Below, in pieces: positions 24,523-35,321 of a DNA stretch of 64,000 nucleotides (within the stretch, counting starts at the first letter, position 1; each line of letters opens with the position of its first letter). Both the position numbers and the translations under genes were made by a program. Under the pieces are notes generated by a model. That model saw only the letters and a program-made list of their open reading frames with translations. It did no database searches and was not told where the DNA came from. This stretch comes from Phenylobacterium sp. (lineage in GTDB: Bacteria > Pseudomonadota > Alphaproteobacteria > Caulobacterales > Caulobacteraceae): contig JAGNIV010000020.1 of assembly GCA_018001015.1 (NCBI GenBank), forward strand, positions 1 to 64,000, in the 5' to 3' direction.

Positions 24523-25644
24523 TCAGACTCTCCGGACGATGGTGTAGGTGCGCGCCTTGGGCGTCAGCTTGGTTCTCAGCAGTGAGGCCATGGCGGCGAT
24601 CGCCGGGTCCTTGGCGCCCTGGGCCGCCGAGATCAGGTGGGTCCAGCTCTCGTCCCCGGCGTTATCGACGAAGTGGGCCACCGCGCGGCGCACGAAGACC
24701 GGGACGTCCAGGTTGTCGGCCAGGGCGGCGGCTCGCACGCGGTCGGCCAGCTCCGGGTCGGTGGCGTCGAGCCAGGCCCCCAGCTCATCGGCCGCCCCAC
24801 CCTGGGAGAGCAGTTCACCGAGCGACAGGGACCCGGTGGCGAACCGGCCATCTCGACTGATGCTGAAGGCGACGCCCTGGGCGCGGGCGCGGTCAGCCAG
24901 GTCGGAGACATAGCGGGTGGCCGAGGCGGTCCAGGCGCGGCTCTCCAGATGGAGGGCGATCTTGTCCTCCACATAGTCGAAGGGCAGCTCGCGCCCCTCG
25001 ATCCGGCGTTCCAGCTTGAGGATGTGCCAGCCGAAGCGCGAGGCGACGGGGCGCGGAAAAATGTCTCCAGCCTGCAGCCCACCGAGGGCGCGCTCGATCT
25101 CACCGACCACGTCGCCGGGCCCGAGCTGGCCCAGGGAGCCGCCGACCTTGCCCGAGGGACAGTCCGAGAGGGTCCTGGCCAGGTGCGCGAACTGCGATGG
25201 CTCGGCCAGGCAGCGGACCAGGATGCCCTGGGCGGTCTGACGCGCCTGCTCCAGGGCCTCGGCATCCTCACCCTTGGCCTCGACAAGGATGTGGGCGGCC
25301 TCCAGCAGAGGGGGGCTCGTGAACTGCGAGCGCTGCGTATCGTAGACCCGGCGGCACTCGGCGGAGCTCGGAGACTCGATATCGATCTCCGCGTCGAGGA
25401 CGGCCCGGATCAGGGCCTCCTCATCGGTCTCCTCTCGGCCGGCCTCATCCCTGATGGGGTGGGGCGTGAGGCCGAGTTCGTCGGCCCGGTGCAGCAGTAG
25501 GGCCTTGACCGCGAGCGCCTTGCCGGCGGCGGCGCGGGCCTCGGCGGCCGAGAGGCTGGGGTGGTTCTGGACCTCCTCGGCGATCAGGAACTCGGGGATC
25601 TCGACCCCTTCGACGACGACGGTGGCGGAGGCGGCTGCGGTCAT
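24523..25644 (-). CDS. Peptidyl-prolyl cis-trans isomerase, parvulin (PpiC) type, nar-associated
   Basis: A 373-residue protein with a rotamase domain at ~120-240 (AAHILVEAKGEDAEAL, FAHLARTLSDCPSGKVGGSLG, FGWHILKLERR). The N-terminal ~110 and C-terminal ~130 residues are helical, with a NifM-like layout. No signal peptide is visible, so it is probably cytoplasmic. The frame is open to 26151, but the upstream part is an unused frame of narI; ATG 25644 lies five bases after the narI stop. A similar gene follows narI in Pseudomonas aeruginosa, which suggests a folding role for the nitrate reductase. Confidence 0.85.
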   Translation of the reverse strand: MTAAASATVVVEGVEIPEFLIAEEVQNHPSLSAAEARAAAGKALAVKALLLHRADELGLTPHPIRDEAGREETDEEALIRAVLDAEIDIESPSSAECRRVYDTQRSQFTSPPLLEAAHILVEAKGEDAEALEQARQTAQGILVRCLAEPSQFAHLARTLSDCPSGKVGGSLGQLGPGDVVGEIERALGGLQAGDIFPRPVASRFGWHILKLERRIEGRELPFDYVEDKIALHLESRAWTASATRYVSDLADRARAQGVAFSISRDGRFATGSLSLGELLSQGGAADELGAWLDATDPELADRVRAAALADNLDVPVFVRRAVAHFVDNAGDESWTHLISAAQGAKDPAIAAMASLLRTKLTPKARTYTIVRRV

Positions 25645-25649
25645 GGCGG

Positions 25650-26453
25650 CTACTCCCCGGCCTTGAGGGGCGAGGGCCTGACCGCCGGGGTCGTCGAACG
25701 GGTGGTCGCGGGCTGAACACCGGGCCTGGTCGGATAGATCGGGGCGGCGTTGTCGCGGCGATGCGGCAGGAGACGCCGCGTGCGGACCAGCTGCCAGCCT
25801 CGGCGATTGAGGTACCAGACCGGGGCCGAGAGCATGTGGACCAGGCGGGTGAAGGGGAAGACCAGCAGGATGGTCATGCCCAGCACCAGGTGGGCCTTGA
25901 AGATCGGGTGCACGTCGGCGACGTGGTCGGCGACATTCGGCTGGAAGGTGAAGACCCCCTGGGCCCAGCTCATGAACTTCAGCATCTCGCCGCCGTCGAG
26001 GTGGCCGAGGGACAGCGGGATGGTGGCCAGGCCGAGGCTGAGCTGGACCATCAGGATGATCAGGATGGCGGTGTCGCCGAAGCTGGAATTGTGGCGGATC
26101 CGGGGGTCGAACAGACGCCGGTGCAACAGCAGGAGCCCGCCGGCCAGGCACAGGATCCCAGCGGCGCCGCCGGCGACGATGGCCAGAACCTGCTTGGCCC
26201 CGTGGGGCACCCCCAGGGCGTCGAACACCCAGATGGGGGTCAGCAGGCCGACGAAGTGGCCGCCGAAGATGACCAGGACCCCGACATGGAACAGGATCGA
26301 GCCAAGCACCAGTTGCTTGCGGCGCAAGAGCTGCGAGGAGCCTGAGCGCCAGGTGTACTGTTCACGGTCGAAGCGGATGACCGAGCCCAGGACCAGAACC
26401 GCCAGGGCGATGTAGGGATAGACGCCGAACAAGATCTGATTGAGCAGTTGCAT
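25650..26453 (-). CDS. narI: Respiratory nitrate reductase gamma subunit (cytochrome b) NarI
   Basis: A 267-residue membrane protein with five transmembrane helices. Heme b histidines are evident in LFHVGVLVIFGGHFVGL and in DVHPIFKAHLVLG with FTRLVHMLSAP. It oxidises quinol at the outer face of the membrane and passes electrons to NarH. The C-terminal ~45 residues are a Pro/Arg-rich tail longer than in E. coli NarI. It starts 13 bases after narJ. Confidence 0.94.
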   Translation of the reverse strand: MQLLNQILFGVYPYIALAVLVLGSVIRFDREQYTWRSGSSQLLRRKQLVLGSILFHVGVLVIFGGHFVGLLTPIWVFDALGVPHGAKQVLAIVAGGAAGILCLAGGLLLLHRRLFDPRIRHNSSFGDTAILIILMVQLSLGLATIPLSLGHLDGGEMLKFMSWAQGVFTFQPNVADHVADVHPIFKAHLVLGMTILLVFPFTRLVHMLSAPVWYLNRRGWQLVRTRRLLPHRRDNAAPIYPTRPGVQPATTRSTTPAVRPSPLKAGE

Positions 26454-26466
26454 CTTCAGGGGCTCC

Positions 26467-27174
26467 TCAGGCGGCCGCGCCCGCGCGGCGTGAGGCGCGC
26501 GGCGGTTCGATGTTCATGGCCTCGACCAGGGCGCTTGCCTTGGGGCAGTCGGAGTCGGACGGGCCGAAGGTGACGGCGGTTTCGGCCCAGGCCTTGTCGA
26601 GGGCCTCCAGGTCGTTGGGGTTCTCCTCGGGCTCGCTGAGCAGGGCCGCGAGCACGCCGGGATCGGCCCGGGTGTCGGCCAGGCGGCCCAGGGCGCCGAA
26701 CACGGCGCGATAGGCGCTGCCGCGGGTCTTGAGCCGCTCGCCCATCGCCTCCAGGACATGGCTGGCCTCGCCCAGCAGGGACGCGGCCTGGGGCTCGGGC
26801 AGGGTCGAGAGAAATTCCAGGAACACCGGCAGGAAGTCCGGCAGCTCGTTGGCCGCCAGATCGAGGCCCTGGGCCCGATAGAGCCCCAGCAGCGCCACCA
26901 TGGCCTCGCCGCGATCGCGGCTCTCGCCGTGTACGTGCTCATAGAGGTTGAGAGACAGCGACCGGGTGCGGTCGAAGAGCTCGGTGTAGCGCTCCTGCAG
27001 GTCGTAGATATCGTCCCCGGTGATCTCGGCCACCAGTTTGCGCAAAGCCTGGACCAGGGCCTTGCCCAGCAACCCCTCGGCCTCGATCACGGCCAGGGCC
27101 TCGGGGGCGAAGGTCTGCAGGTCGCGGTTGGGATAGGTGAGCAGCAGCGCGAGCGCCTTGTAGGTGCGGGCCAT
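26467..27174 (-). CDS. narJ: Nitrate reductase assembly chaperone NarJ
   Basis: A 235-residue helical TorD-family chaperone that guides molybdenum cofactor insertion into NarG. ALALLLTYPNRDLQ at the N-terminus, LYEHVHGESRDRGEAMVAL and ELPDFLPVFLEFLST are the family's conserved blocks. It lies three bases after narH and 13 before narI. Confidence 0.92.
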   Translation of the reverse strand: MARTYKALALLLTYPNRDLQTFAPEALAVIEAEGLLGKALVQALRKLVAEITGDDIYDLQERYTELFDRTRSLSLNLYEHVHGESRDRGEAMVALLGLYRAQGLDLAANELPDFLPVFLEFLSTLPEPQAASLLGEASHVLEAMGERLKTRGSAYRAVFGALGRLADTRADPGVLAALLSEPEENPNDLEALDKAWAETAVTFGPSDSDCPKASALVEAMNIEPPRASRRAGAAA

Positions 27175-27177
27175 GTC

Positions 27178-28701
27178 TCAGACCTCCATGGGGGTTTTGG
27201 CGCGCGAGCGCTTGTTGGGACCAAACAGGCCCAGCTCGGTCCGGCCGCCGGAGCAGCCGTTGCCGAAGGAGAAGCCGCAGCCACCGCGCATGTCGTAGGC
27301 GTCCTCGGCGGTCTCGCGATGCGCCGAGGGGATGACGAAGCGGTCTTCGTAGTTGGCGATCGCCAGGTAGCGGTACATGGCGTCGATCTCCGCCGCCGTC
27401 AGGCCGACCCGTTCGGCGAGCGCGTGATCGATCACCCCCTCCACCGTCTTGGCGCGCATGTAGCCACGCATGGCCAGCATGCGTTCCAGCGCCAGCTGGA
27501 CCGGAGCTTCCTTGCCGGCGGTCAGCAGGTTGGCGAGGTACTTGATCGGGATCCGCAACGCGTGGACGTCGGGCATGTCGCCGTCCATCTCCAGGGCGCC
27601 GGCGGCCACCGCCGACTGGATCGGCGAGAGCGGCGGCACGTACCAGACCATCGGCAGGGTCCGGTATTCCGGGTGCAGCGGGAAGGCGATCTTCCAGTCG
27701 ATGGCCATCTTGTAGACGGGGCTCTTGCGGGCCGCCTCCAGCCAGGCTTCCGGCACGCCGTCGGCGCGCGCCTGGGCGATCACCGCCGGATCGCTGGGAT
27801 CCAGGAAGACGTCGAGCTGGGCCTGGTAGAGGTCCTGCTCATCGGGGGTCGAGGCCGCGGCCTCGATGCGGTCGGCGTCGTAGAGCAGGACGCCGAGATA
27901 GCGGATGCGGCCGACGCAGGTTTCCGAGCACACGGTCGGCTGGCCGACCTCGATGCGCGGGAAGCAGAAGGTGCACTTCTCCGACTTTCCGGATTCCCAG
28001 TTGTAGTAGATTTTCTTGTAGGGGCAGGCCGAGACGCACATCCGCCAGCCGCGGCACTTGTCCTGGTCGATCAGGACGATGCCGTCCTCCTCGCGCTTAT
28101 AGATGGCGCCCGAGGGGCAGGCCGCGACGCAGGTGGGGTTCAGGCAGTGCTCGCACAGCCTGGGCAGGTACATCATGAAGGTGTTCTCGAAGGCGCCGTA
28201 GATCTCCTTCTCGACGCCTTCGAAGTTGTAGTCGGCCGACCGCTTGGAGAACTCGCCGCCGAGAATTTCCTCCCAGTTGGGCCCGCGCTCGATCTTCTCC
28301 ATCCGCTGACCGGTGATCTTCGACCGCGGCCTGGCGGTCGGGAAGGCCTTCATCTCCGGGGCCGTCTGCAGGTGGGCGTAGTCGAAGTCGAACGGCTCAT
28401 AATAGTCGTCGATCTCCGGCAGGTCGGGGTTGGCGAAGATCTTCGCCAGGATCCGCCACTTGGCCCCCATCTTCGGCTCGATCTTGCCGTTGGCCTTGCG
28501 GGTCCAGCCGCCATTCCAGCGCTTCTGGTTCTCCCAGTCCCGGGGGAAGCCGACGCCGGGCTTGGTCTCGACGTTGTTGAACCAGGCGTATTCAACGCCT
28601 TCGCGGTTGGTCCAGACGTTCTTGCAGGTGACCGAACAGGTGTGACACCCGATGCACTTGTCGAGGTTCAGCACCATGCCGATTTGCGCACGAACCTTCA
28701 T
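27178..28701 (-). CDS. narH: Respiratory nitrate reductase beta subunit NarH
   Basis: A 507-residue iron-sulfur protein that carries electrons from NarI to NarG. Cluster motifs are CIGCHTCSVTCKNVW near the N-terminus, CEHCLNPTCVAACPSG, CRGWRMCVSACPYKK and EKCTFCFPRIE with CSETCVGRIRYLG. The tryptophan in CRGWRMC marks the 3Fe-4S site, as in E. coli NarH. It overlaps narG by four bases. Confidence 0.96.
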   Translation of the reverse strand: MKVRAQIGMVLNLDKCIGCHTCSVTCKNVWTNREGVEYAWFNNVETKPGVGFPRDWENQKRWNGGWTRKANGKIEPKMGAKWRILAKIFANPDLPEIDDYYEPFDFDYAHLQTAPEMKAFPTARPRSKITGQRMEKIERGPNWEEILGGEFSKRSADYNFEGVEKEIYGAFENTFMMYLPRLCEHCLNPTCVAACPSGAIYKREEDGIVLIDQDKCRGWRMCVSACPYKKIYYNWESGKSEKCTFCFPRIEVGQPTVCSETCVGRIRYLGVLLYDADRIEAAASTPDEQDLYQAQLDVFLDPSDPAVIAQARADGVPEAWLEAARKSPVYKMAIDWKIAFPLHPEYRTLPMVWYVPPLSPIQSAVAAGALEMDGDMPDVHALRIPIKYLANLLTAGKEAPVQLALERMLAMRGYMRAKTVEGVIDHALAERVGLTAAEIDAMYRYLAIANYEDRFVIPSAHRETAEDAYDMRGGCGFSFGNGCSGGRTELGLFGPNKRSRAKTPMEV

Positions 28702-31700
28702 TGGGCGAAATCCTTGGCGTTGAGGGGTTCTTCCAACCAGTCGACCTTGGTCATCTTGCGCAGCACCACGAACTCATCGCGGTTGGCGCCGACCGTGCCG
28801 TAATAGTTGAAGCCGTAGGCGAGCTGGGCGTAGCCGCCGATCATGTGGGTGGGCTTGAGGACCGTGCGGGTCACCGAGTTGTGGATGCCGCCACGCTTGC
28901 CGGTGATCTGGGAGCCCGGCGTGTTCACGATCTTTTCCTGGGCGTGATACATGAAGGTCGTGCCTTCACGGATCCGCTGGGAGACCACCACGCGGGCGGT
29001 GAGCGCCCCGTTGGCGTTGAAGGCCTCCACCCAGTCGTTGTCCACCAGACCGACCTTCTTGGCGTCGGTCTCGGAGACCCAGATGACAGGGCCGCCTCGG
29101 TTGAGGGTCAGCATCATCAGGTTGTCGGAGTAGGTGGAGTGGATGCCCCATTTCTGGTGCGGGGTGATGAAGTTGAGAACGATCTCTTTCTCCCCGTTGG
29201 GTTTGAGGCCCTTGACGTGGGTGGTCTTCAGATCGATTGGCGGGCGGTAGACGCAGAGCGCCTCCCCGAAGGCCCGCATCCACAGGTGATCCTGATAGAG
29301 CTGTTGCCGGCCGGTCAGGGTCCGCCACGGGATCAGCTCGTGGACGTTGGTGTAGCCGGCCGTGTAGCAGACCTTCTCGCTTTCGATGCCCGACCAGGTC
29401 GGCGAGGTGATGATCTTGCGCGGCTGGGCCAGCAGGTCGCGGAAGCGGATCTTCTCGTCTTCCTTGGGCAGGGCCAGGTGAGTGTGCTCGCGGCCGGTCT
29501 GCTTCTCAAGGGCTTCCCAGGCCTTTACCGCAACCTCGCCATTGGTCTCCGGCGCCAGCATGAGGATCGTTTCACAGGCGTCGATGTCGGTCTCAATCTG
29601 GGCCAGGCCCTGGGTCTGACCCTCCTCAAGCACCGCGCCGTTCAGCGCCGTCAGCAGGTCCACCTCGTGGTCGGTCTTCCAGCTGATTCCCTTGCCGCCG
29701 TTGCCGGTGGCCTTGAGCAGCGGCCCTAGGGCGGTGAAGCGCTTGTAGGTGTTGGGATAGTCGCGCTCGACCACGGTGATCTGCGGCATGGTCTTGCCGG
29801 GGATCGCCTCGCACTCGCCCTTGGACCAGTCGCGGACGTCGAAGGGCTGGGCCAGTTCGGCGGCGCTGTCGTGCTGGATCGGGGTGAGAACCACGTCCTG
29901 CTCGACCCCCAGCACCTCGGGGGCCACGTCGGAGAAGGTCTTGGCGATCGCCTTGAAGATCTCCCAGTCCGACTTCGATTCCCAGGCCGGATCCACCGCC
30001 GCCGACAGCGGGTGGATGAAGGGGTGCATGTCGGAGGTGTTGAGGTCGTTCTTCTCGTACCAGGTGGCCGTCGGCAGGACGATGTCGGAATAGACCGCCG
30101 TGGTGGACATCCGGAAGTCGAGGGTGACCAGCAGGTCGAGCTTTCCCTCCGGCGCCTTGTCATGCCAGACGACCTCGTTGGGCTTGCGCCGCCCATCCTC
30201 GCCCAGGTCCTTGCCCTGGACGCCGTGGTTGGCCCCCAGCAGGTGCTTGAGGAAGTACTCGTGGCCCTTGCCCGAGGAGCCCAGCAGATTGGAGCGCCAG
30301 ATGAACATGTTGCGCGGCCAGTTGGCGGGATCGTCGGGGTCCATGCAGGACATCTTCAGATCGCCGCTTTTCAGCTGGGCCAGCGCGTAGGCCTTGGGGT
30401 CCTGCCCCGCCGCCGCGGCGGCCTTGGCCACCTCCAGCGGGTTGGTCTGTAGGGCGGGCGCCGAGGGCAACCAGCCCAGACGCTCGGCCTTGGCGTTGAA
30501 GTCGATCATCGCTCCGTCCCACACACCCTCCGGCGCGGTGGGTGAGAGGATCTCGCTCATCTCGACGGTCTCGTACCGCCACTGGTCGGAGTGGGCGTAG
30601 AAGAAGGAGGTGGAGTTCTGTTGGCGCGGCGGTTTCGCCCAGTCGGTGGCGAAGGCGAGCGGGGCCCAACCGGTCTGGGGCCGCAGCTTCTCCTGGCCGA
30701 CATAGTGAGCCCAGCCGCCGCCGGACTGACCGACGCAGCCGCACATGACCAGCATGTTGATGGCCGCGCGGTAGTTCATGTCCATGTGGAACCAGTGGTT
30801 CATGGCCGCGCCGATGATCACCATCGACTTGCCATTGGTCTTCTCGGCGTTGCTGGCGAAGCCGCGGGCCACGGCGATGATCTGGTCTTTCGGCACCGAG
30901 GTGATCGCCTCGGCCCACGCCGGGGAATAGGGCTCCACCTCGTCGTAGCTGGCGGGCATGTGGTCGCCGCCGAAGCCCTGGTCGACGCCGTAGTTGGCCA
31001 GGAACAGGTCGTAGACGCAGGCCACCAGGGTCTCGCCCTCGGGCAGCATCATGCGCTTGACCGGCACGTTGCGGACCAGGACGTCGGGGTGATTGGTCAT
31101 GGCGAAGCCATTGGTGGCCGCCCCGCCGAAATAGGGGAAGCGCACCGCGGCGACCTCGTCGTGGACGCCCTTGAGACCCAGGCGCAGGGTGGTCTCACGG
31201 CCGGCCCCGTCCTTTTCCTCCAGGTTCCACTTGCCGTCCTCGCCCCAACGGAAGCCGATGGAGCCATTGGGGACGATGACCTCGCCGGTGGTCTCGTCGA
31301 GGGCGACGGTCTTCCAGTCGGGATTGTTGGTCTCGCCCAGCGCCTTGTCGAACTCGGCGGCGCGCAGCAGGCGCTCGGGAACATAGGCGCCGTCCTGCGG
31401 GACCAGGCGCACCAGCATCGGCAGGTCCGAGTACTTCCGCAGGTAGTCGCGGAAATAGGGCACCTGGCGGTCGATGTGGAACTCCTTGAGGATCACGTGG
31501 CCGAAGGCCATGCCCAGCGCCGCGTCGGTCCCCTGCTTCACCGGCAGCCACAGGTCGGAGAACTTCGAGGCTTCCGAATAGTCGGGGCAGATCACCACCG
31601 ACTTGGCGCCGCGGTAGCGGGCCTCGGTGTAGAAGTGAGCGTCCGGCGTGCGGGTCTGCGGGACGTTGGAGCCCCAGAGGATCATGAACCCGGAATTGAA

Positions 31701-32429
31701 CCAGTCAGCGCTCTCGGCGACGTCGGTCTGCTCGCCCCAGGTCTGTGGCGAGGCCGGCGGCAGGTCGCAGTACCAGTCGTAGAAGGATCCGCAGACCCCG
31801 CCGAGCAGCTGCAGGTAACGGGCGCCGGCGGCGTAGGAGACCATCGACATGGCCGGGATCGGCGAGAAGCCGAAGATGCGGTCGGGCCCCCACTCCTTGA
31901 CGGTGTAGGCGTTGGCCGCGGCGATGATCTCGGTGACCTCGTCCCAGGTCGCGCGGATGAAGCCACCCGCGCCGCGCATGGTCACATAGGAGGCGCGCTG
32001 GGTCGGGTTCTTCTGGATCGAGGCCCAGGCGGCGACCGGGCTGAGGGTGGCCCGCGCGGCGCGCCACAGCTTCAGCAGGCGCGAGCGGATCAGCGGGTAT
32101 TTCACCCGGTTGGCGGAGTAGAGGTACCAGCTGTAGCTGGCGCCCCGGGCGCAGCCGCGCGGCTCGTGGTTGGGCAGCTCCGGCCGCGTGCGCGGATAGT
32201 CGGTCTGCTGGGTCTCCCAGGTGACGATCCCGCCCTTGACGTAGATCTTCCAGGAGCAGGAGCCCGTGCAGTTCACCCCGTGGGTGGAGCGAACGACCTT
32301 GTCGTGCTGCCAGCGGCGCCGATAGGCCTCCTCCCACTTGCGATCCTCGTCGGTGAGGACGCCGTGGCCGTCGGAGAACAGCTCGGTCTTGCGGGCGAAG
32401 AAGGTCAGGCGATCAAGGGTATGGCTCAT
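28698..32429 (-). CDS. narG: Respiratory nitrate reductase alpha (catalytic) subunit NarG
   Basis: A 1243-residue molybdenum enzyme reducing nitrate to nitrite on the cytoplasmic side of the membrane. The FS0 cluster ligands are H50, C54, C58 ([12 protein letters not shown]) and C93. The molybdenum ligand Asp222 lies in [10 protein letters not shown], at the same number as in E. coli. No twin-arginine signal is cleavable, as expected for Nar. The frame is open to 32786, but ATG 32429 overlaps the narK2 stop by four bases and begins [11 protein letters not shown], as NarG does. Confidence 0.97.
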   Translation of the reverse strand: MSHTLDRLTFFARKTELFSDGHGVLTDEDRKWEEAYRRRWQHDKVVRSTHGVNCTGSCSWKIYVKGGIVTWETQQTDYPRTRPELPNHEPRGCARGASYSWYLYSANRVKYPLIRSRLLKLWRAARATLSPVAAWASIQKNPTQRASYVTMRGAGGFIRATWDEVTEIIAAANAYTVKEWGPDRIFGFSPIPAMSMVSYAAGARYLQLLGGVCGSFYDWYCDLPPASPQTWGEQTDVAESADWFNSGFMILWGSNVPQTRTPDAHFYTEARYRGAKSVVICPDYSEASKFSDLWLPVKQGTDAALGMAFGHVILKEFHIDRQVPYFRDYLRKYSDLPMLVRLVPQDGAYVPERLLRAAEFDKALGETNNPDWKTVALDETTGEVIVPNGSIGFRWGEDGKWNLEEKDGAGRETTLRLGLKGVHDEVAAVRFPYFGGAATNGFAMTNHPDVLVRNVPVKRMMLPEGETLVACVYDLFLANYGVDQGFGGDHMPASYDEVEPYSPAWAEAITSVPKDQIIAVARGFASNAEKTNGKSMVIIGAAMNHWFHMDMNYRAAINMLVMCGCVGQSGGGWAHYVGQEKLRPQTGWAPLAFATDWAKPPRQQNSTSFFYAHSDQWRYETVEMSEILSPTAPEGVWDGAMIDFNAKAERLGWLPSAPALQTNPLEVAKAAAAAGQDPKAYALAQLKSGDLKMSCMDPDDPANWPRNMFIWRSNLLGSSGKGHEYFLKHLLGANHGVQGKDLGEDGRRKPNEVVWHDKAPEGKLDLLVTLDFRMSTTAVYSDIVLPTATWYEKNDLNTSDMHPFIHPLSAAVDPAWESKSDWEIFKAIAKTFSDVAPEVLGVEQDVVLTPIQHDSAAELAQPFDVRDWSKGECEAIPGKTMPQITVVERDYPNTYKRFTALGPLLKATGNGGKGISWKTDHEVDLLTALNGAVLEEGQTQGLAQIETDIDACETILMLAPETNGEVAVKAWEALEKQTGREHTHLALPKEDEKIRFRDLLAQPRKIITSPTWSGIESEKVCYTAGYTNVHELIPWRTLTGRQQLYQDHLWMRAFGEALCVYRPPIDLKTTHVKGLKPNGEKEIVLNFITPHQKWGIHSTYSDNLMMLTLNRGGPVIWVSETDAKKVGLVDNDWVEAFNANGALTARVVVSQRIREGTTFMYHAQEKIVNTPGSQITGKRGGIHNSVTRTVLKPTHMIGGYAQLAYGFNYYGTVGANRDEFVVLRKMTKVDWLEEPLNAKDFAQ

Positions 32430-33853
32430 GCCACGATTTCCATCTTCGAAGGGGTTTGGGGCGCGTGCAGCAGCGAGGACTTGCGGGCGTAGAAGCCCCA
32501 GTTCACCGCGACGCAGCTGAGGTAGAAGGCCAGGAAGACCAGCAGGGCGGCGCTCGGCCCGCCGGTGGCCTTCATTGCGTTGCCGAAGGCCAGCGGGATG
32601 AAGAAGCCGCCGAAGGCGCCGATGGCCGAGCTGAAGCCGACGATGGCCGCCGACTCCATCTCCGCCGCCTTCAGGCGCGCGGCCGGATCGGCTTGCGGCA
32701 GCAGCCGGGGCATGTCGGCCCGCACGATCGCGGGGATCATCTGGAAGGTCGAGGCGTTGCCGACCCCGGTCCAGAAGAACAACCACATGAAGCTGGCGAA
32801 GAAGATCGGGAAGGATGGCGCCGCGCCGAAGCCGCCGACGCTGTACATTACCGAGAGCACGCCCAACGCCAGGGCGATGAACACCCAGTGGGTCACGTTG
32901 TGGCCGCCGAACTTGTCGGACACCCAGCCGGTGAGCGCCCGCGAGGCCGCGCCGACCAGCGGGCCCAGGAAGACCAGCTGCATGGCTTGGACGTCAGGGA
33001 ACAGCGTCTTCATCAACAGCGGAAAGGCCGCCGAGAAGCCGATGAAGGAGCCGAAGGTGCCGATGTAGAGCCAGCAGATGACCCAGTTGTGCTTACGCTT
33101 GAAGACCACCGACTGCTCAGCGAAGGAGGCCCGCGCCGAGGCGATGTCGTTCATGCCGAGCCAGGCCAGGCTCCCGGCGATGAGAATGAAGGGGACCCAG
33201 ACGAAGCCGGCGTTCTGCAGCCAGATCGTGCTGGACACGCCCTTCTCCACCACGGTCTGGGGCGCGCCCACCAGGGGCAAGAACATCCCGACCCCGATCA
33301 CCACCGGCACCAGGAACTGCATGACGCTCACGCCAAGGTTCCCGAACCCGGCGTTGAGAGCCAGCGCATTGCCCTTCTGGTTCTTCGGGAAGAAGAACCC
33401 GATGTTGGCCATCGAGGACGCGAAGTTGCCGCCCCCCAGGCCGCAGAGCAGGGCCAAGACCACGAACACCTCATAGGGCGTGGTGGGATCCTGCACGGCC
33501 AGGCCGATGCCGATCGCCGGAATCAGCAGGGACAGGGTCGTCAGCGTCGTCCACAGCCGGCCGCCGAGGATCGGGACCATGAAGGTGTAGAAGATCCGCA
33601 AGGTCGCCCCCGACAGGGCGGGCAGAGCGGTGAGCCAGAAGAGCTGCTCGGTGGTGAACTTGAAGCCGACGAGCTTCAGCTTGGCCACCACCATCGACCA
33701 CACCATCCAGACCGAGAAGGCCAGGAGCAGGTTCGGAATCGAGATCCAGAGATTGCGGCTGGCGATCGTCTTGCCCGATCCCGACCAGAAGGCCGGGTCC
33801 TCGGGACGCCAGTCGGTCAGGACATGGCGGGCGGGTTTGCGGGAAGCCATCAA
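32426..33853 (-). CDS. narK2: NarK2-type nitrate/nitrite transporter
   Basis: A 475-residue major-facilitator transporter with twelve membrane helices. The two nitrate signature regions are GGGNFASSMANIGFFFP with NALALNAGFGNLGVS, and the later SAAIVGFSSAIGAFGGFFIP. TEQLFWLTALPALSGATLRI is typical of the NarK2 (nitrate/nitrite antiporter) group. It overlaps narK1 and narG by four bases each, so uptake and reduction are translationally linked. Confidence 0.92.
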   Translation of the reverse strand: MMASRKPARHVLTDWRPEDPAFWSGSGKTIASRNLWISIPNLLLAFSVWMVWSMVVAKLKLVGFKFTTEQLFWLTALPALSGATLRIFYTFMVPILGGRLWTTLTTLSLLIPAIGIGLAVQDPTTPYEVFVVLALLCGLGGGNFASSMANIGFFFPKNQKGNALALNAGFGNLGVSVMQFLVPVVIGVGMFLPLVGAPQTVVEKGVSSTIWLQNAGFVWVPFILIAGSLAWLGMNDIASARASFAEQSVVFKRKHNWVICWLYIGTFGSFIGFSAAFPLLMKTLFPDVQAMQLVFLGPLVGAASRALTGWVSDKFGGHNVTHWVFIALALGVLSVMYSVGGFGAAPSFPIFFASFMWLFFWTGVGNASTFQMIPAIVRADMPRLLPQADPAARLKAAEMESAAIVGFSSAIGAFGGFFIPLAFGNAMKATGGPSAALLVFLAFYLSCVAVNWGFYARKSSLLHAPQTPSKMEIVA

Positions 33854-35241
33854 GGCGCTCCTCTTGCTGAGGTCGCCGCGCGAGCGCGGGCGGGCGCACC
33901 GGAAACCGGGCGCGGTTGAAGGTCGGCGTGCAGCGACGCCATCTCGGGAAGTTCAGGCAGCTCACCGAGCTGCGGGGCGCCGGCGCGCTCCATCCGGCGG
34001 ATCGCGAAGTGCATCCAGGTCAGGGCGCTGGCCACCAGGACGAACAGCAGCATGAAGCAGCTGGTCCAGACCCCGGTCAGGTCATTCAAGGCCCCGAAGG
34101 CGATGGGCAGGACGAAGCCCCCCAGACCGCCCACCATGCCCACCAGCCCCCCAACCGAGCCGATGGTGCCGGGGTAGTAGACGGGGATGTGCTTGTAGAC
34201 CGCCGCCTTCCCCAGGCTCATGGCGAAGCCGAGGCAGAACAGCAGGACGATGAAAGGAACGAGCCCGGTGGCCAGCCGGAAAGCGATTGGCCCGCGGACC
34301 CCGTCCACCACATAGCTGGTGGGCGGGTAGGACAGCAGGAAGGTGGCCACCACGCTGATGCTGAAGGTGATGTACATCACCTTGCGCGCGCCGATCCTGT
34401 CGGAGAGCCAGCCCCCGAACACCCGGAACAGGGAGCCGGGGATCGAATAGGCGGCCGCGAGCATGCCGGCGGTGCGGATATCCAGGTGATAGACCGCCAC
34501 CAGGTAGTGAGGCAGCCAGAGCGCCAGGGCCACGAAGGCGCCGAAGACGAAGAAGTAGTAGAGGGCGAAGCGCCAGACCTGCAGCTTCATAAGCGGCGCG
34601 AACTGCATCGCCGCGGCGACCGGCTTGGCGCCGGTCCGGCGGCGTTCCAGGAGTTCGGGATCGTCACGGGTCAGCAGGAAGTAGACCACCGCGATCACCG
34701 CCAGGGCCGCGGCCCAGACCTGGGCGACCGTCTGCCAGCCATAGGCGATCATCACGAAGGGGGCGGCGAACTTGGTGACCGCCGCGCCGACATTGCCGGC
34801 GCCGAAGATGCCGAGTGCGGTGCCCTGCTTGGTCTTCGGGAAGAACTTCGAGACATAGGCCACGCCGACGGCGAAGGACCCGCCGGCCATGCCGACCCCA
34901 AGCGCCGCCAGCAGGAACTGCGGATAGGTCTGGGCGTGGGAGAGCAGGAAGGTGGCGAGCGCCGCCGACAGCATCACCACCAGGTTCACAACCCGGCCGC
35001 CATACTGGTCGGCCCAGACCCCCAGGACGATGCGGACCAGGGAGCCGGTGAGGATGGGCGTGCCGGCCAGCAGGCCGAACTGGGCCTCGGTGAGGCCGAG
35101 GTTCTGCTTAATCTGCACCCCGATGATGGAGAAAATCGTCCAGACCGCGAAGCACGCGGTGAAGGAGAAGGTGCTCATCCAGAGCGCCATGCCGGCGCCG
35201 GGGGCGTTATCTGTGGTGGCAGGCGCGACTGCGTTGCTCAA
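33850..35241 (-). CDS. narK1: NarK1-type nitrate transporter
   Basis: A 463-residue major-facilitator protein with twelve helices. TEAQFGLLAGTPILTGSLVR and GGSFAVGVAYVSKFFP with GTALGIFGAGNVGAAVTKF mark the NarK1 group, thought to be nitrate/proton symporters. In Paracoccus NarK1 and NarK2 are fused; here they are separate overlapping genes. I start at TTG 35241 (MSNAVAPAT), with GGGGGA upstream; ATG 35292 would put the start only 29 bases from the FNR box. It is the first gene of the 11-gene nar transcript. Confidence 0.9.
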   Translation of the reverse strand: MSNAVAPATTDNAPGAGMALWMSTFSFTACFAVWTIFSIIGVQIKQNLGLTEAQFGLLAGTPILTGSLVRIVLGVWADQYGGRVVNLVVMLSAALATFLLSHAQTYPQFLLAALGVGMAGGSFAVGVAYVSKFFPKTKQGTALGIFGAGNVGAAVTKFAAPFVMIAYGWQTVAQVWAAALAVIAVVYFLLTRDDPELLERRRTGAKPVAAAMQFAPLMKLQVWRFALYYFFVFGAFVALALWLPHYLVAVYHLDIRTAGMLAAAYSIPGSLFRVFGGWLSDRIGARKVMYITFSISVVATFLLSYPPTSYVVDGVRGPIAFRLATGLVPFIVLLFCLGFAMSLGKAAVYKHIPVYYPGTIGSVGGLVGMVGGLGGFVLPIAFGALNDLTGVWTSCFMLLFVLVASALTWMHFAIRRMERAGAPQLGELPELPEMASLHADLQPRPVSGAPARARAATSARGAP

Positions 35242-35321
35242 CTTGTCCCCCGGCCTCTGCGTAGCGGGGCCAGACGCCCTCGCTTCGCCCACGTCTATGC
35301 CGTTGGCCGGGAGGCTTTGAA

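Noticed and set aside
26758-28803. A 681-codon + strand frame opposite narJ and narH
   Set aside because: Reverse-strand shadow; NarH and NarJ motifs are unambiguous on the - strand.
30591-32492. A 633-codon + strand frame opposite narG
   Set aside because: Shadow of narG, which has all catalytic ligands at expected positions.
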